DNA of 64,000 nt from C-114 sp963719285. GTDB lineage: Bacteria; Chloroflexota; Limnocylindria; Limnocylindrales; CSP1-4. This document shows positions 9,024 through 17,826 of the stretch, one piece after another (the first letter of the stretch is position 1; each line of letters begins with the position of its first letter). The DNA is taken from positions 372,001 to 436,000 of the forward strand of contig CAVRBO010000001.1 in assembly GCA_963719285.1 (NCBI GenBank), in the 5' to 3' direction. The translations under genes and the position numbers were made by a program. The notes under the pieces were generated by a model. The model was not told the origin of the DNA, made no database searches, and saw only the letters and a list, made by a program, of their open reading frames with translations.

Positions 9024-9929
9024 TCAGCGGCGGTAGCTCTGCCCGGGTCGAGCCCGTTCCATGCCGACGCGGAGGAGGACGGTGGCCCACATCCGGTAGG
9101 GCTTCCAGCCCTCCGTGATCCGGTTCCAGCTCGCCGCGTCGAGCGGGCTCGGCAACCCGTAGAAGTCGCCGATCGCCTCCGCCGTCATCGGGTCGCTGGG
9201 CAGCTCGTCGACGATGCCGCAGCCGCGCAGGAGGGTGCCCTCGGCCGTGAAGCTGCCGACGCCGTGGAGCGTCTGGAGCTCGGCCAGGGCTTCGTCCTTC
9301 GGCAGCGAGCGCAGCCGCTCCGTGTCGAGCCGGCCCTCGATCGCGGCCTCGGCCAGGCCGTGCAGCCGGCGCACCTTCTCGGGCGGCAGGCCCGGGATCT
9401 CGCGCGCTTCGAGCAGCCGGTCCGGGCGGGGGAACGCGCGGTATCTCGCCCCGTCGAGCTCGACCTCGTCGCCGAATCGCTCGCCGAGCGCCGCCTTGAT
9501 CCGGGCCGCCTGGCGCCGGGCGATGCGCTGGCCGATCACGAACGACGTCACGGCTTCGTAGGCCGAATAGAAGCAGACCGGCCGGAGCGATCGATAGGTG
9601 GTCTGGAGCCCGCCGATGACGGGATCGCGTCGCCCGACCTCGGGCCAGCCGGCCCCGTCGTGGTCCAGCGACACGGACCGGGTGGCCTGCCGCTGGGCGG
9701 TCGCGGGATCCGCGGTCCCCGCGACTCGACCCGTGACCGGTCCGTCGTCCGCCTCCTGGCGCAGCTCGACCAGCGCACTGTCCCGCCAGCCTTCGACCGG
9801 GAAGGCGAGGACGAGCGACGTGCCGGTCGCGCCGCCGCCGCCGATGCCGGCGGCGAAGCCGCCCGCGAAGTCCCTGGCCGCGGCGAGACTGAACGGCCCG
9901 CGCGGCTCGATCGTGAAGTCGGTCGTCAT
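9024..9929 (-). CDS. AlkA-type DNA-3-methyladenine glycosylase
   Basis: A 301-residue base-excision repair enzyme of the helix-hairpin-helix glycosylase superfamily that removes alkylated purines. The hairpin with glycine turn is LHGVGSFTAEGTLLRG, and the catalytic Asp is most likely within the IVDELPSD segment about ten residues later, as in E. coli AlkA. FVIGQRIARRQAARIKAALG matches the helical core. The N-terminal 90 residues form an extra domain. ATG 9929 (TTDFTIEP) is chosen because the upstream in-frame extension is low-complexity and overlaps the promoter region of the divergent cysteine desulfurase gene. Confidence 0.88.
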   Translation of the reverse strand: MTTDFTIEPRGPFSLAAARDFAGGFAAGIGGGGATGTSLVLAFPVEGWRDSALVELRQEADDGPVTGRVAGTADPATAQRQATRSVSLDHDGAGWPEVGRRDPVIGGLQTTYRSLRPVCFYSAYEAVTSFVIGQRIARRQAARIKAALGERFGDEVELDGARYRAFPRPDRLLEAREIPGLPPEKVRRLHGLAEAAIEGRLDTERLRSLPKDEALAELQTLHGVGSFTAEGTLLRGCGIVDELPSDPMTAEAIGDFYGLPSPLDAASWNRITEGWKPYRMWATVLLRVGMERARPGQSYRR

Positions 9930-10021
9930 GAGGCCATCGTCCCACCGTTCGCCCCATCCCGCCGAGGCACGAGTCTTGCCTTCGCTCGGGGGTCTTGCGC
10001 CTTCGCTCGGGAGTCCTGACC

Positions 10022-10027
10022 TACAAT
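10022..10027 (+). promoter_or_regulatory. Putative -10 element (TACAAT) of the cysteine desulfurase gene
   Basis: TACAAT lies 8 bases before the ATG. It is preceded by an imperfect tandem duplication (9973-9990 and 9992-10011) with the shared core CTTCGCTCGGG. No strong -35 box is present. Confidence 0.45.
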
Positions 10028-10035
10028 CGAGGCGC

Positions 10036-11265
10036 ATGAGCGCCCCGAACCCCATCTACCTCGATCACGCGGCGACGACCCGGCCCCGTCCGGAAGTCCT
10101 CGACGCGATTCGGGCCGCCCAGGAGACGGCCTGGGGCAATCCGGGTTCGGCCCATGCGTCGGGCCGGCGGGCCAGAGCCGTCCTCGACGAGTCCCGGGAG
10201 CGACTGGCCGCCCGCCTCGGCGCGGACCCGCGCGAGATCGTCCTCACGTCCGGAGGGACCGAGGCCGACAACCTCGCGATCAAGGGCGCCGCGTGGGCCG
10301 GCAAGGGCCGTGGCCACAGGATCGTGACGACGACGATCGAGCACCATGCCGTCGGCCACACGATGCGCTACCTCGAGAAGTTCGGCTTCGAAGTCACCGA
10401 GGTCGGTGTGGACCGGTACGGACGGGTCGATCCCGACGCGATCGAGGCGGCCATCACCGACCGGACGACCCTCGTGTCGGTCATGTACGCGAACAACGAG
10501 GTGGGGACGATCCAGCCGATCGCGGACATCGTCGGGCGGGTGCATCGTCATCGGGGCGTCCTGGTCCACGTCGACGCCGTCCAGGCCGCAGCGTGGATGG
10601 CCCTGGACCTCGGCCAGCTCGGCGCCGATCTGGTCAGCCTGGCCGCCCACAAGTTCGAGGGCCCGCGCGGGATCGGCGCCCTGTACATCCGCCACGGCAC
10701 GCACATCCTCGCCCAGGAGCACGGTGGCAGCCAGGAGCGCCACCGCCGGGCCGGGACGGAAGACGTCGCCGGAGCCGTCGGGATGGCGACCGCGTACGAC
10801 CTGGTGCGGGACGAGCTGCCGGCGACGGTCGCCCGCGTCCGGCGGCTTCGCGAGCGACTCGGCAAGGCCGTCCTGGCGGCGGACGGCACGGAGCTCACCG
10901 GCCATCCCACGGACCGTCTGCCGGGGATCCTCTCGTTCATCGCCCGCGGCACGGACGGCAACTCGGTCGTGCTTGCACTCGACCTCGATGGGGTCGCCGG
11001 GGCGATCGGTTCGGCGTGCACGACGGGTTCGACCGAGGTGAGCCACGTCCTGACCGCGATGGGCTATCCCGAGGACGAGGCACGCGGCGCCGTCCGGCTG
11101 TCGCTGGGTCGCACGACCACGCAGGCCGAGATCGATGAGGCGGCGACGATCGTCCCGGCCGTCATCGCCCACCAGCGCGCCGCCGCGCTCGTCGGCGGGG
11201 GGGACGGCTCGCCCGCCGGTGCATCGGGCGTGAGCATCGGCGCCGGTGCCGGGGCGGGCGGATGA
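10036..11265 (+). CDS. Cysteine desulfurase (IscS/NifS family)
   Basis: A 409-residue PLP enzyme releasing sulfur from cysteine as an enzyme-bound persulfide for tRNA thiolation and Fe-S cluster building. It opens with IYLDHAATTRPRPEVLDA; the PLP lysine is in AAHKFEGPRG; the catalytic cysteine is in GSACTTGSTEVSHVL. About 30 C-terminal residues are Gly/Ala-rich and dispensable-looking. The last four bases overlap the ATG of mnmA, so the two are coupled. The pairing suggests that this desulfurase feeds tRNA 2-thiouridine synthesis; a general role in Fe-S assembly is equally possible. Confidence 0.95.
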   Translation: MSAPNPIYLDHAATTRPRPEVLDAIRAAQETAWGNPGSAHASGRRARAVLDESRERLAARLGADPREIVLTSGGTEADNLAIKGAAWAGKGRGHRIVTTTIEHHAVGHTMRYLEKFGFEVTEVGVDRYGRVDPDAIEAAITDRTTLVSVMYANNEVGTIQPIADIVGRVHRHRGVLVHVDAVQAAAWMALDLGQLGADLVSLAAHKFEGPRGIGALYIRHGTHILAQEHGGSQERHRRAGTEDVAGAVGMATAYDLVRDELPATVARVRRLRERLGKAVLAADGTELTGHPTDRLPGILSFIARGTDGNSVVLALDLDGVAGAIGSACTTGSTEVSHVLTAMGYPEDEARGAVRLSLGRTTTQAEIDEAATIVPAVIAHQRAAALVGGGDGSPAGASGVSIGAGAGAGG

Positions 11266-12389
11266 GCCGGGTCCTCGTCGCGATGTCGGGCGGGGTGGAC
11301 AGCTCGGTCGCCGCGGCTCTGGTCCGGGATGCCGGGCACGAGGCGATCGGGGTCTGGATGCGCCTCCACGACGTCGCGGATTCGTACTCGGATTTCAAGA
11401 AGAGCTGCTGCAGCCTGGACGCGGCCGACGACGCCCGGCGGGTCGCGGCGCGGCTCGACATCCCGTTCTACGTCATGAACCTCGAGCGCGAGTTCGATGC
11501 CGGCGTCCTCCAGCCGTTCCTCGCCGCGTACCTCGACGGTCGGACGCCGAGCCCGTGCGTCGACTGCAATACGTACGTGAAGTTCGGAGCGCTGCTCGGG
11601 CGAGCGCGGCGGCTGTACGACTGCGACGCCGTGGCGACCGGCCACTACGCCCGGCGTGACGACGGCGGTCCGGACGGCGCCGCCCGGCTGCTCACGGCTC
11701 TCGATGGATCGAAGGACCAGACCTACTTCCTGTACGGCCTGCGCCAGGACCAGCTCGCCCATGCCTGGTTCCCGCTGGGCGGTCTCACGAAGCCCGAGGT
11801 GCGGACGATCGCGCGCGACCTGGGGCTGGCCACCGCCGACAAGCCCGAGAGCCAGGAGATCTGCTTCGTACCCGGTGGGGACTACCGGACCACGCTCCGC
11901 GAGCGGGCCGGCTGGCAGCCCGAGCCGGGGCCGCTGCTCGACGCCGACGGGAGCGCGGTCGGGAGCCACGCCGGGGTGGCGGCGTACACCGTGGGCCAGC
12001 GCCAGGGACTCGGCGTCGCACTCGGCGAGCCACGCTACGTGAGCCGGATCGAGCCCTTGACCAATACGATCACCCTCGCGAAGCGCCACGACCTCGAGAC
12101 GCACTCCTTCGCGATCGAGGAGGGGACCTTCGTGGCGGGCACGCCGCCCATCGCTCTCGATGCGCAGCCGGGCACGGCCGGCGCCGCATTCCGGGCCACG
12201 GTCCGCATCCGCCATCGAGGCGCGCCGGTGCCGGCGACCGTCCGTCGTGCGACACCGGGTGAGCCCGACCGGGGCGGCCGCTGGCTCGTCGAGACGGACG
12301 ACCCGGTCTGGGCGGCCGCACCGGGCCAGGCCGCCGTGCTGTACGACGGGCCGGTGGTCCTCGGCGGCGGCCGGATCGCCCGGGCCTAG
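11262..12389 (+). CDS. mnmA: tRNA 2-thiouridylase MnmA
   Basis: A 375-residue ATP-dependent enzyme that thiolates U34 of Lys, Glu and Gln tRNAs using sulfur from a desulfurase. The PP-loop is MSGGVDSSVAA at residues 8-18. The catalytic cysteines lie in TPSPCVDCN (about residue 103) and in SQEICFVPGGDYR (about residue 200). The C-terminal beta-barrel domain follows. The start codon overlaps the end of the cysteine desulfurase gene (ATG within the last codons), indicating translational coupling. Confidence 0.96.
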   Translation: MSRVLVAMSGGVDSSVAAALVRDAGHEAIGVWMRLHDVADSYSDFKKSCCSLDAADDARRVAARLDIPFYVMNLEREFDAGVLQPFLAAYLDGRTPSPCVDCNTYVKFGALLGRARRLYDCDAVATGHYARRDDGGPDGAARLLTALDGSKDQTYFLYGLRQDQLAHAWFPLGGLTKPEVRTIARDLGLATADKPESQEICFVPGGDYRTTLRERAGWQPEPGPLLDADGSAVGSHAGVAAYTVGQRQGLGVALGEPRYVSRIEPLTNTITLAKRHDLETHSFAIEEGTFVAGTPPIALDAQPGTAGAAFRATVRIRHRGAPVPATVRRATPGEPDRGGRWLVETDDPVWAAAPGQAAVLYDGPVVLGGGRIARA

Positions 12390-12402
12390 GCGGGCGCCGC
12401 GG

Positions 12403-13158
12403 GTGGACTGGGCGTCGCGAGGCATCGGCCTGCGCATCGGCGGTCATCGTGGGGCGGGCAAGCTCGCCCCGGAGAACACCATCGCGGCGCTCGAGACGGC
12501 GGCGGGCGAGGGGCTGGACTACGTCGAGGTGGACGTCGCGCTGACCGCCGACGGAGCGCTCGTCCTGATGCACGACGCGGAGCTGGACCGGACGACGGAC
12601 GGTCATGGACCCGTCGCCGCGATCACGTTCGCCGAGCTGTCGAGACTCGACGCCGGGGTGGGCTTCTGGGGCCGGTTCGGGCGGCTCGGCGTCCCGGGCC
12701 TGGACGAGGTCCTGGGCTGGCTCGGCGCCCATCCGGCGCTCGGGGCCACGTTCGAGGCGAAGGCGCCGGGGACCGGCGCGCCGCTCGCCCGCGCGATCGC
12801 GGGCAGCCAGGCCCGGGTCGCCATCTCGATCTGTTCGTTCGAGGCCCGGGAGCTGGATGCGGCTCGGGCGGTCGATCCGACGATCCCGCGGATGCTCATC
12901 GTCGACCGTGACCTCGACGCCTCAGACGCGACGACGGACGAGCTCATCGGCCGCGGCCTGGCGGCACACGCGTCTGTGATCAACGTCGACCCGCGCTGGG
13001 TGACGGAGGCGCTCGTCGCCGCAGCGCACGGGGTCGGACTCGGGGTGAGTGCCGGCACGGTCAACGACGCCGAGGGCATCGCGCGCCTCGTCGCGCTCGG
13101 CGTGGACTACGTCGACTCGGACCGCCCGGACCTGACCGTCCCCGCGTTGCGCGGCTGA
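12403..13158 (+). CDS. Glycerophosphodiester phosphodiesterase
   Basis: A 251-residue TIM-barrel enzyme that hydrolyses deacylated phospholipid head groups to glycerol-3-phosphate and an alcohol. The catalytic and metal residues are visible in GGHRGAGKLAPENT, EVDVALTADGALVLMHD and FEAKAP. There is no signal peptide, so it probably acts in the cytoplasm. GTG 12403 is the first plausible start after mnmA, 13 bases downstream of its stop, and lies ten codons before conserved sequence. It is likely in the same transcript as mnmA. Confidence 0.9.
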   Translation: MDWASRGIGLRIGGHRGAGKLAPENTIAALETAAGEGLDYVEVDVALTADGALVLMHDAELDRTTDGHGPVAAITFAELSRLDAGVGFWGRFGRLGVPGLDEVLGWLGAHPALGATFEAKAPGTGAPLARAIAGSQARVAISICSFEARELDAARAVDPTIPRMLIVDRDLDASDATTDELIGRGLAAHASVINVDPRWVTEALVAAAHGVGLGVSAGTVNDAEGIARLVALGVDYVDSDRPDLTVPALRG

Positions 13159-13202
13159 CGGCACGCCGAGGTTACGCAGCCGGTCCGGGCGCCGGCCACG
13201 CC

Positions 13203-13208
13203 TATACT
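13203..13208 (+). promoter_or_regulatory. Putative -10 element (TATACT) of the small membrane protein gene
   Basis: TATACT ends 7 bases before ATG 13216 in a region that is otherwise G+C. This arrangement points to a leaderless mRNA. Confidence 0.42.
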
Positions 13209-13215
13209 CGGGCCG

Positions 13216-13506
13216 ATGGCGATCGGACCGGCCCCGCTCCTCGCCGCCCTCGTCGGGACGTTCAGCACCGCGCTCTTCATCTTCCTGCGAGGCTCGGCCG
13301 GGGGCCGAGCGATCGTCCTGCTCATCGCGGCCATCCTGGGCGCGTGGGCGGGCGACGCCGTGGCCGCGCGGCTGGAGATCGATGTGCTGCGCATCGGAGA
13401 CTTCCGGCCGGTCGGCGCGATCGTGTTCGCCTGGGTCGGCCTCGGCCTCGTGTCGGTCATCGCGATCCTGGGTCCGTCGCGGAGCGGGACATCGGAGCGG
13501 AGGTGA
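13216..13506 (+). CDS. Small integral membrane protein (about three membrane helices)
   Basis: A 96-residue protein with hydrophobic segments at about residues 5-24, 31-49 and 67-86, and a short polar tail. The Gly/Ala-rich helices recall small GlsB/YeaQ-like membrane proteins, but no diagnostic motif is present. It is followed 4 bases later by another small membrane-associated gene, and both sit just upstream of alaS. Function unknown. Confidence 0.65.
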   Translation: MAIGPAPLLAALVGTFSTALFIFLRGSAGGRAIVLLIAAILGAWAGDAVAARLEIDVLRIGDFRPVGAIVFAWVGLGLVSVIAILGPSRSGTSERR

Positions 13507-13510
13507 GTTC

Positions 13511-13732
13511 GTGAAACGTCAAACCGACCAGACGCCGGCGACCCCGGATCTGCCATCGGACGCCGATGCCGACCCGCGCATGGCCTCGTTCCTCCGCGGC
13601 GTGACGATCGGCGCTCTCGTCGGCGCCGCGATCGCCGGGTCTGCGCTCTGGGAACGGGCGGTCCGCCGGAGGGCGGCCGCCGGGCTCGCCGAGGACTCGG
13701 CCGGTGACGGAGACCACGCGCCGGGTTCCTGA
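13511..13732 (+). CDS. Small single-span membrane-associated protein, YtxH-like
   Basis: A 73-residue protein beginning at GTG 13511, with GGAGGTG placed 5-6 bases upstream. After a polar N-terminus it has a short Gly/Ala-rich hydrophobic stretch (GVTIGALVGAAIAG) and then a basic Arg-rich segment, the layout of YtxH-type stress proteins. It follows the preceding membrane-protein gene by 4 bases and is probably cotranscribed with it. Function is unknown; length and a strong ribosome binding site support a real gene. Confidence 0.5.
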   Translation: MKRQTDQTPATPDLPSDADADPRMASFLRGVTIGALVGAAIAGSALWERAVRRRAAAGLAEDSAGDGDHAPGS

Positions 13733-13785
13733 GACACCCGCGTCGGCGGTCCCGCCGCGAAGGGCGGTGCGGGCGTTCCGTTTGG

Positions 13786-13791
13786 TACCGT
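13786..13791 (+). promoter_or_regulatory. Putative -10 element (TACCGT) of alaS
   Basis: TACCGT lies 7 bases before the alaS ATG, overlapping a second TA-containing hexamer (GTACTC). The position matches that seen before hisS, cmk and other genes here. Confidence 0.35.
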
Positions 13792-13798
13792 ACTCACG

Positions 13799-16561
13799 AT
13801 GCCGACCGCCGAAACCGAACGCGATCCACGGATCGTCAGCCTGCCTGCGTCCGAGATCCGCCGGCGGTTCGTCGAATTCTTCGCCGAGCGCGGTCACGCC
13901 GTCGTTCCGTCAGCCAGCCTGGTGCCCGCCGGCGACCAGACGCTCCTCTTCACGAACAGCGGGATGGTCCAGTTCAAGGAGGTCCTGACCGGGGCCGAGA
14001 CGCGCTCGTACAAGCGCGCGGTGGACTACCAGCGCGTGCTGCGCGTCGCCGGCAAGCACAACGACTTCGAGGAAGTGGGGCGTACGACGCGCCACAACAC
14101 GATGTTCGAGATGCTGGGCAACTGGAGCTTCGGCGACTACTTCAAGCGAGAGGCGATCCATTTCGCGTGGGACTTCCTGACCCGCGATCTCGCGATCCCC
14201 GCCGAGCGCCTGGCCGCCACGACCTACAAGGACGACGAGGTCGCCAGGACGGTCTGGCGCGACGAGATCGGCCTTCCACCCGAGCGGATGGCGGTCTGGG
14301 GCGACGTCGACGCCGGCGACGACAACAACTTCTGGCGGATGGCGGAGACCGGCCCGTGCGGACCGTGCAGCGAGATCCATTTCGACCGGGGAGCGCATCT
14401 GTCCGAGGGGCCGTGGTGCGTGCCCGACCACTCCGAGAACTGCCCGCGCTGGCTCGAGATCTGGAATCTCGTGTTCATGGAGTACGACCAACGCCCCACC
14501 GAGCGGGTCCTGCTGCCCTTCCAGAGCATCGACACCGGGATGAGCCTCGAGCGCCTCGCCAGCGTCCTCCAGCAGGTCCCGAGCAATTTCGACACGGACC
14601 TGTTCACGCCGATCCATGCCCGGATGCGAGAGCTGCTCGGCCACGACCCGGACGTGTTCGAAGCGGAACGCTTCAGCTACCAGGTCATCGCGGATCACGC
14701 GCGGGCCATCACGTTCCTCATCGCGGACGGGGTGCTGCCGTCGAACGAGGGCCGCGGCTACGTCCTGCGCCGCATCGTCCGGCGGGCCGTCCGCCACGGG
14801 CGGCTCCTCGGCCGTCGTGAACCGTTCCTCGCGACCCTCTCGACCGTCGTCGTCGAGATCATGGCCGACGCCTATCCGTATCTGCGCGAGCACGAGGCTG
14901 ACATCCTCGCCGCGATCGAGCGCGAGGAGGCCCAGTTCGCCCGGACCCTCGACGCGGGGACGGGCCATCTCGAGGCGGCTCTGGAGGGCCTGACGACCTC
15001 CGACCGGCTCGTCGGCCGCCGCGTCGACGACCTGCCGGCCGACGCCCCGCTCCTCTCCGGCGATGTCGCGTTCCGGCTCCACGACACGTACGGCTTCCCG
15101 ATCGATCTCACGATCGAGCTCGCGGCCGAGCACGGCGTGCGGGTCGACCGCGACGGATTCGAGGCCGCCCTGGCCGAGCAGCGCGAGCGGAGTCGCGGCG
15201 GGCGCAAGGCGGAGCTGGCGAAGCACGCCGAGCGGACCTCCCTGTACGAGTCGATCCTGCGCCGGGTCGGCGACGTGCACTTCGTGGGCTACGAGACGAC
15301 CGCGTCCGACGGCCGGATCGTGGCGATCGTCCGCGAGGGCATCGAGTACCAGGAGCTGACCGGCAACGCCGAGGTCGAGATCGTCCTCGACGAGACCCCG
15401 TTCTACGCCGAGGGTGGCGGCCAGGTCGGCGATACGGGCGAGCTGCGCGAGGAAGGTGGAGGATCCGTGCTCGTGACCGTCGAGGACACGACGCGACCGG
15501 TCGGTGCGCAGGGCGGCGGGCTCATCGTCCACCACGGCCGGCTGCACGGCCGGCTAAGGGTGGGAGAGACCGTCCGGGCCGTCGTGGATGCGGAACGGCG
15601 GGCCCGGACCATGCGCAATCACACGGGCACCCACCTGCTCCACCGGGCCCTGCGCAACGTCGTGGGGGAGCGCGCCCGGCAGGCCGGCTCGCTCGTCGCA
15701 CCGGACTACCTGCGGTTCGACTTCCCGCTCGAGCGCGCGGTCACGTCGGACGAGCTGCGGGCGATCGAGGCGGAGGTCCGGCGCATCATCCGCGACGCGC
15801 GGACCGTCACGCCGAGCGTGGTGACCATGGAAGACGCCGTCGCGGCCGGTGCCGACGCGTTCTTCGACGAGAAGTACGGCGAGCGCGTCCGCACCGTTCG
15901 AGTCGACGGCTACAGCCACGAGCTGTGTGGCGGCACCCACTGCTCGAACTCGGGCCAGGTCGGCAGTTTCGTCATCACCGGCGAACGGAGCATCGGCACC
16001 GGCCAGCGCCGCATCGAGGCCCTCACGGGCGATGGCGCCGACGCCTGGTTGGCGGCCCGCAACGCGACCCTCGAGAAGGCGGCCGAAACCATCGGCGCCC
16101 AATCGGTCGAGGCGGTCCCGGATCGGATCGTGGCCCTCCAGGCCGAGCTGCGCGAGGCGAAGCGCCTCCTGAAGGCCGGCGGCGGGGCCGGCATGCCACG
16201 ACCTGCCGAACTGGCTGCCATGGCGACCGAGGTCGCGCCCGGGGTGCGACTCGTGGCGCAGGCGGGCGCCTGGCCGACGATGGATGCGCTGAAGGCGGCC
16301 GCCAAGGATCTCCGCGGCCTCCTGCCGTCCGGGGTCATCGCCCTCGCCCTCGAGGGCGACGAGCCCCAGCTCTTCGTCTCGGTCAGCGACGATCTCGTCG
16401 GTCGCGGCATCGCCGCCGGCGCGCTCGTGCAGGCGTCCGTGGAGGCCATCGGTGGTCGAGGGGGCGGCAGCCCCGCGATGGCCCAGGGCAAAGGCACGAA
16501 ACGTGACGGCATCCCGGCCGCGCTCGCGGCCGTCGCGCGCGCCCTCGAGGCCTCCGGCTAG
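13799..16561 (+). CDS. alaS: Alanyl-tRNA synthetase
   Basis: A 920-residue class II synthetase of slightly more than usual length. The catalytic domain has FTNSGMVQFKEV and NDFEEVGRTTRHNTMFEMLG; the editing domain has HTGTHLLHRALR and, about 100 residues later, the zinc-binding HELCGGTHCSNSG; the C-terminal C-Ala domain ends in GRGGGSPAMAQGKG. Together these charge tRNA-Ala and clear mischarged Ser/Gly. It heads a long gene run (FtsA-like, baseplate-J-like, ruvX, mltG); alaS-ruvX-mltG is a common bacterial order. Confidence 0.97.
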   Translation: MPTAETERDPRIVSLPASEIRRRFVEFFAERGHAVVPSASLVPAGDQTLLFTNSGMVQFKEVLTGAETRSYKRAVDYQRVLRVAGKHNDFEEVGRTTRHNTMFEMLGNWSFGDYFKREAIHFAWDFLTRDLAIPAERLAATTYKDDEVARTVWRDEIGLPPERMAVWGDVDAGDDNNFWRMAETGPCGPCSEIHFDRGAHLSEGPWCVPDHSENCPRWLEIWNLVFMEYDQRPTERVLLPFQSIDTGMSLERLASVLQQVPSNFDTDLFTPIHARMRELLGHDPDVFEAERFSYQVIADHARAITFLIADGVLPSNEGRGYVLRRIVRRAVRHGRLLGRREPFLATLSTVVVEIMADAYPYLREHEADILAAIEREEAQFARTLDAGTGHLEAALEGLTTSDRLVGRRVDDLPADAPLLSGDVAFRLHDTYGFPIDLTIELAAEHGVRVDRDGFEAALAEQRERSRGGRKAELAKHAERTSLYESILRRVGDVHFVGYETTASDGRIVAIVREGIEYQELTGNAEVEIVLDETPFYAEGGGQVGDTGELREEGGGSVLVTVEDTTRPVGAQGGGLIVHHGRLHGRLRVGETVRAVVDAERRARTMRNHTGTHLLHRALRNVVGERARQAGSLVAPDYLRFDFPLERAVTSDELRAIEAEVRRIIRDARTVTPSVVTMEDAVAAGADAFFDEKYGERVRTVRVDGYSHELCGGTHCSNSGQVGSFVITGERSIGTGQRRIEALTGDGADAWLAARNATLEKAAETIGAQSVEAVPDRIVALQAELREAKRLLKAGGGAGMPRPAELAAMATEVAPGVRLVAQAGAWPTMDALKAAAKDLRGLLPSGVIALALEGDEPQLFVSVSDDLVGRGIAAGALVQASVEAIGGRGGGSPAMAQGKGTKRDGIPAALAAVARALEASG

Positions 16562-17824
16562 ATGGCCTTCCTGCGCCGGATCTGGCAGCGCGACGGCCAT
16601 GCGGCGCTCGCGGCCTGCACGGCGCTCGACATCGGGACCGAATTCGCCAAGGCCCTCGTGTTCGAGATCGACGAGGACGGCCACGGCACGATCCGCGGCG
16701 TCGGGCGCAAGCGCCAGGGCCTCTCGCACATGCAGTCGGGGACCGTGGCGGACATCGCCGCCGTCGTGGACAACTGCTCCGTCGCGCTCCAGGAAGCCGA
16801 GGAGATGGCCGGGTTCCGGCCGACCCAGGTGGTCATCGGGATCGCCGGCGAGCTCGTGAAGGGCTTCACCACCACCCACAACCAGGAGCGCAAGAAGCCC
16901 GACGCGGAGATCACGGAGAGCGAGCTCCAGCGGCTCATCGACGGCGTCCAGCGCGAAGCGCTGCGCGAGGCTGAGCGCGCGATCACCTGGGAGACCGGCC
17001 TGCCGCAGGTCGACGTCCGGCTCGTCCACGCGGCGATCACGGGGGCGAGCATCGACGGGTACGCGCTCACGAACCCGGTCGGCTTCCAGGGCCGCCACGT
17101 CTCGATCAGCATCTTCAACGCGTTCGCCCCCCTCGTGCACCTCGGCGCCCTCCATAGCGTCGCCAGTCAGCTCGACCTGGAGCTCCTCGAGGTGGTCGCG
17201 GAGCCGTACGCCGTCGCGCGCGTCCTTGGTGCGGACCAGGTCCGCCAGTCCGGTGCGATCTTCATCGACGTGGGCGGCGGCACGACCGACGTCGCGCTCG
17301 TTCGCCAGGGCGGCATCGAGGGGACCCGGATGTTCGCGCTCGGCGGCCGCGCGTTCACGAAGTCCCTGGCCGACCGCCTCGACCTGCCCTTTCCGCGGGC
17401 CGAGGCACTCAAGGTGGACTATGCGCGCGGCATCGACGTGCCCGAGCGGTCCGACATCGCCGCGGTCATCGCGGACGACGTCACCGTGTGGGCCGCCGGC
17501 GTGGAGCTGGTCACCGAGGAGCTCGCGGCCGGCGACCAGCTCCCGTCCCGGATCCACCTGTGCGGTGGCGGGTCGCGCCTGCCCGAGATCCGCGAGGCCC
17601 TCGCGTCCGAGCGGTTCTGGAAGCGCCTCCCGTTCAGCCGCCCGACCGAGGTCACGATCATGTCCCCGGAGCAGGTGACGTCGATCAGCGACGCGACCGA
17701 GCTCCTCGTGGACCAGCAGGACGTGACGCCCCTCGGGCTCGCCTACCAGGCGATCGAGCACCAGGCCGCGGAGGATCCGCTCGATGCGGCTCTTCGGCGC
17801 GTCCTCCGGGCGATGAAGGTCTAG
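16562..17824 (+). CDS. FtsA/PilM-like actin-fold ATPase
   Basis: A 420-residue protein of the FtsA-type actin-like superfamily. Phosphate-1 loop region: ALDIGTEFAKALVF; phosphate-2: IFIDVGGGTTDVALV (about residue 235); adenosine motif: HLCGGGSRLPEI. An SHS2/1C-like insertion lies at residues 80-200. No C-terminal amphipathic FtsA membrane-targeting helix is obvious. The start follows the alaS stop with no gap and the next gene begins two bases after its own stop, so it is cotranscribed with a large membrane protein carrying a baseplate-J-like domain. No ftsZ is visible. It could be a divergent FtsA or a scaffold ATPase of a separate envelope complex. Confidence 0.82.
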   Translation: MAFLRRIWQRDGHAALAACTALDIGTEFAKALVFEIDEDGHGTIRGVGRKRQGLSHMQSGTVADIAAVVDNCSVALQEAEEMAGFRPTQVVIGIAGELVKGFTTTHNQERKKPDAEITESELQRLIDGVQREALREAERAITWETGLPQVDVRLVHAAITGASIDGYALTNPVGFQGRHVSISIFNAFAPLVHLGALHSVASQLDLELLEVVAEPYAVARVLGADQVRQSGAIFIDVGGGTTDVALVRQGGIEGTRMFALGGRAFTKSLADRLDLPFPRAEALKVDYARGIDVPERSDIAAVIADDVTVWAAGVELVTEELAAGDQLPSRIHLCGGGSRLPEIREALASERFWKRLPFSRPTEVTIMSPEQVTSISDATELLVDQQDVTPLGLAYQAIEHQAAEDPLDAALRRVLRAMKV

Positions 17825-17826
17825 CG

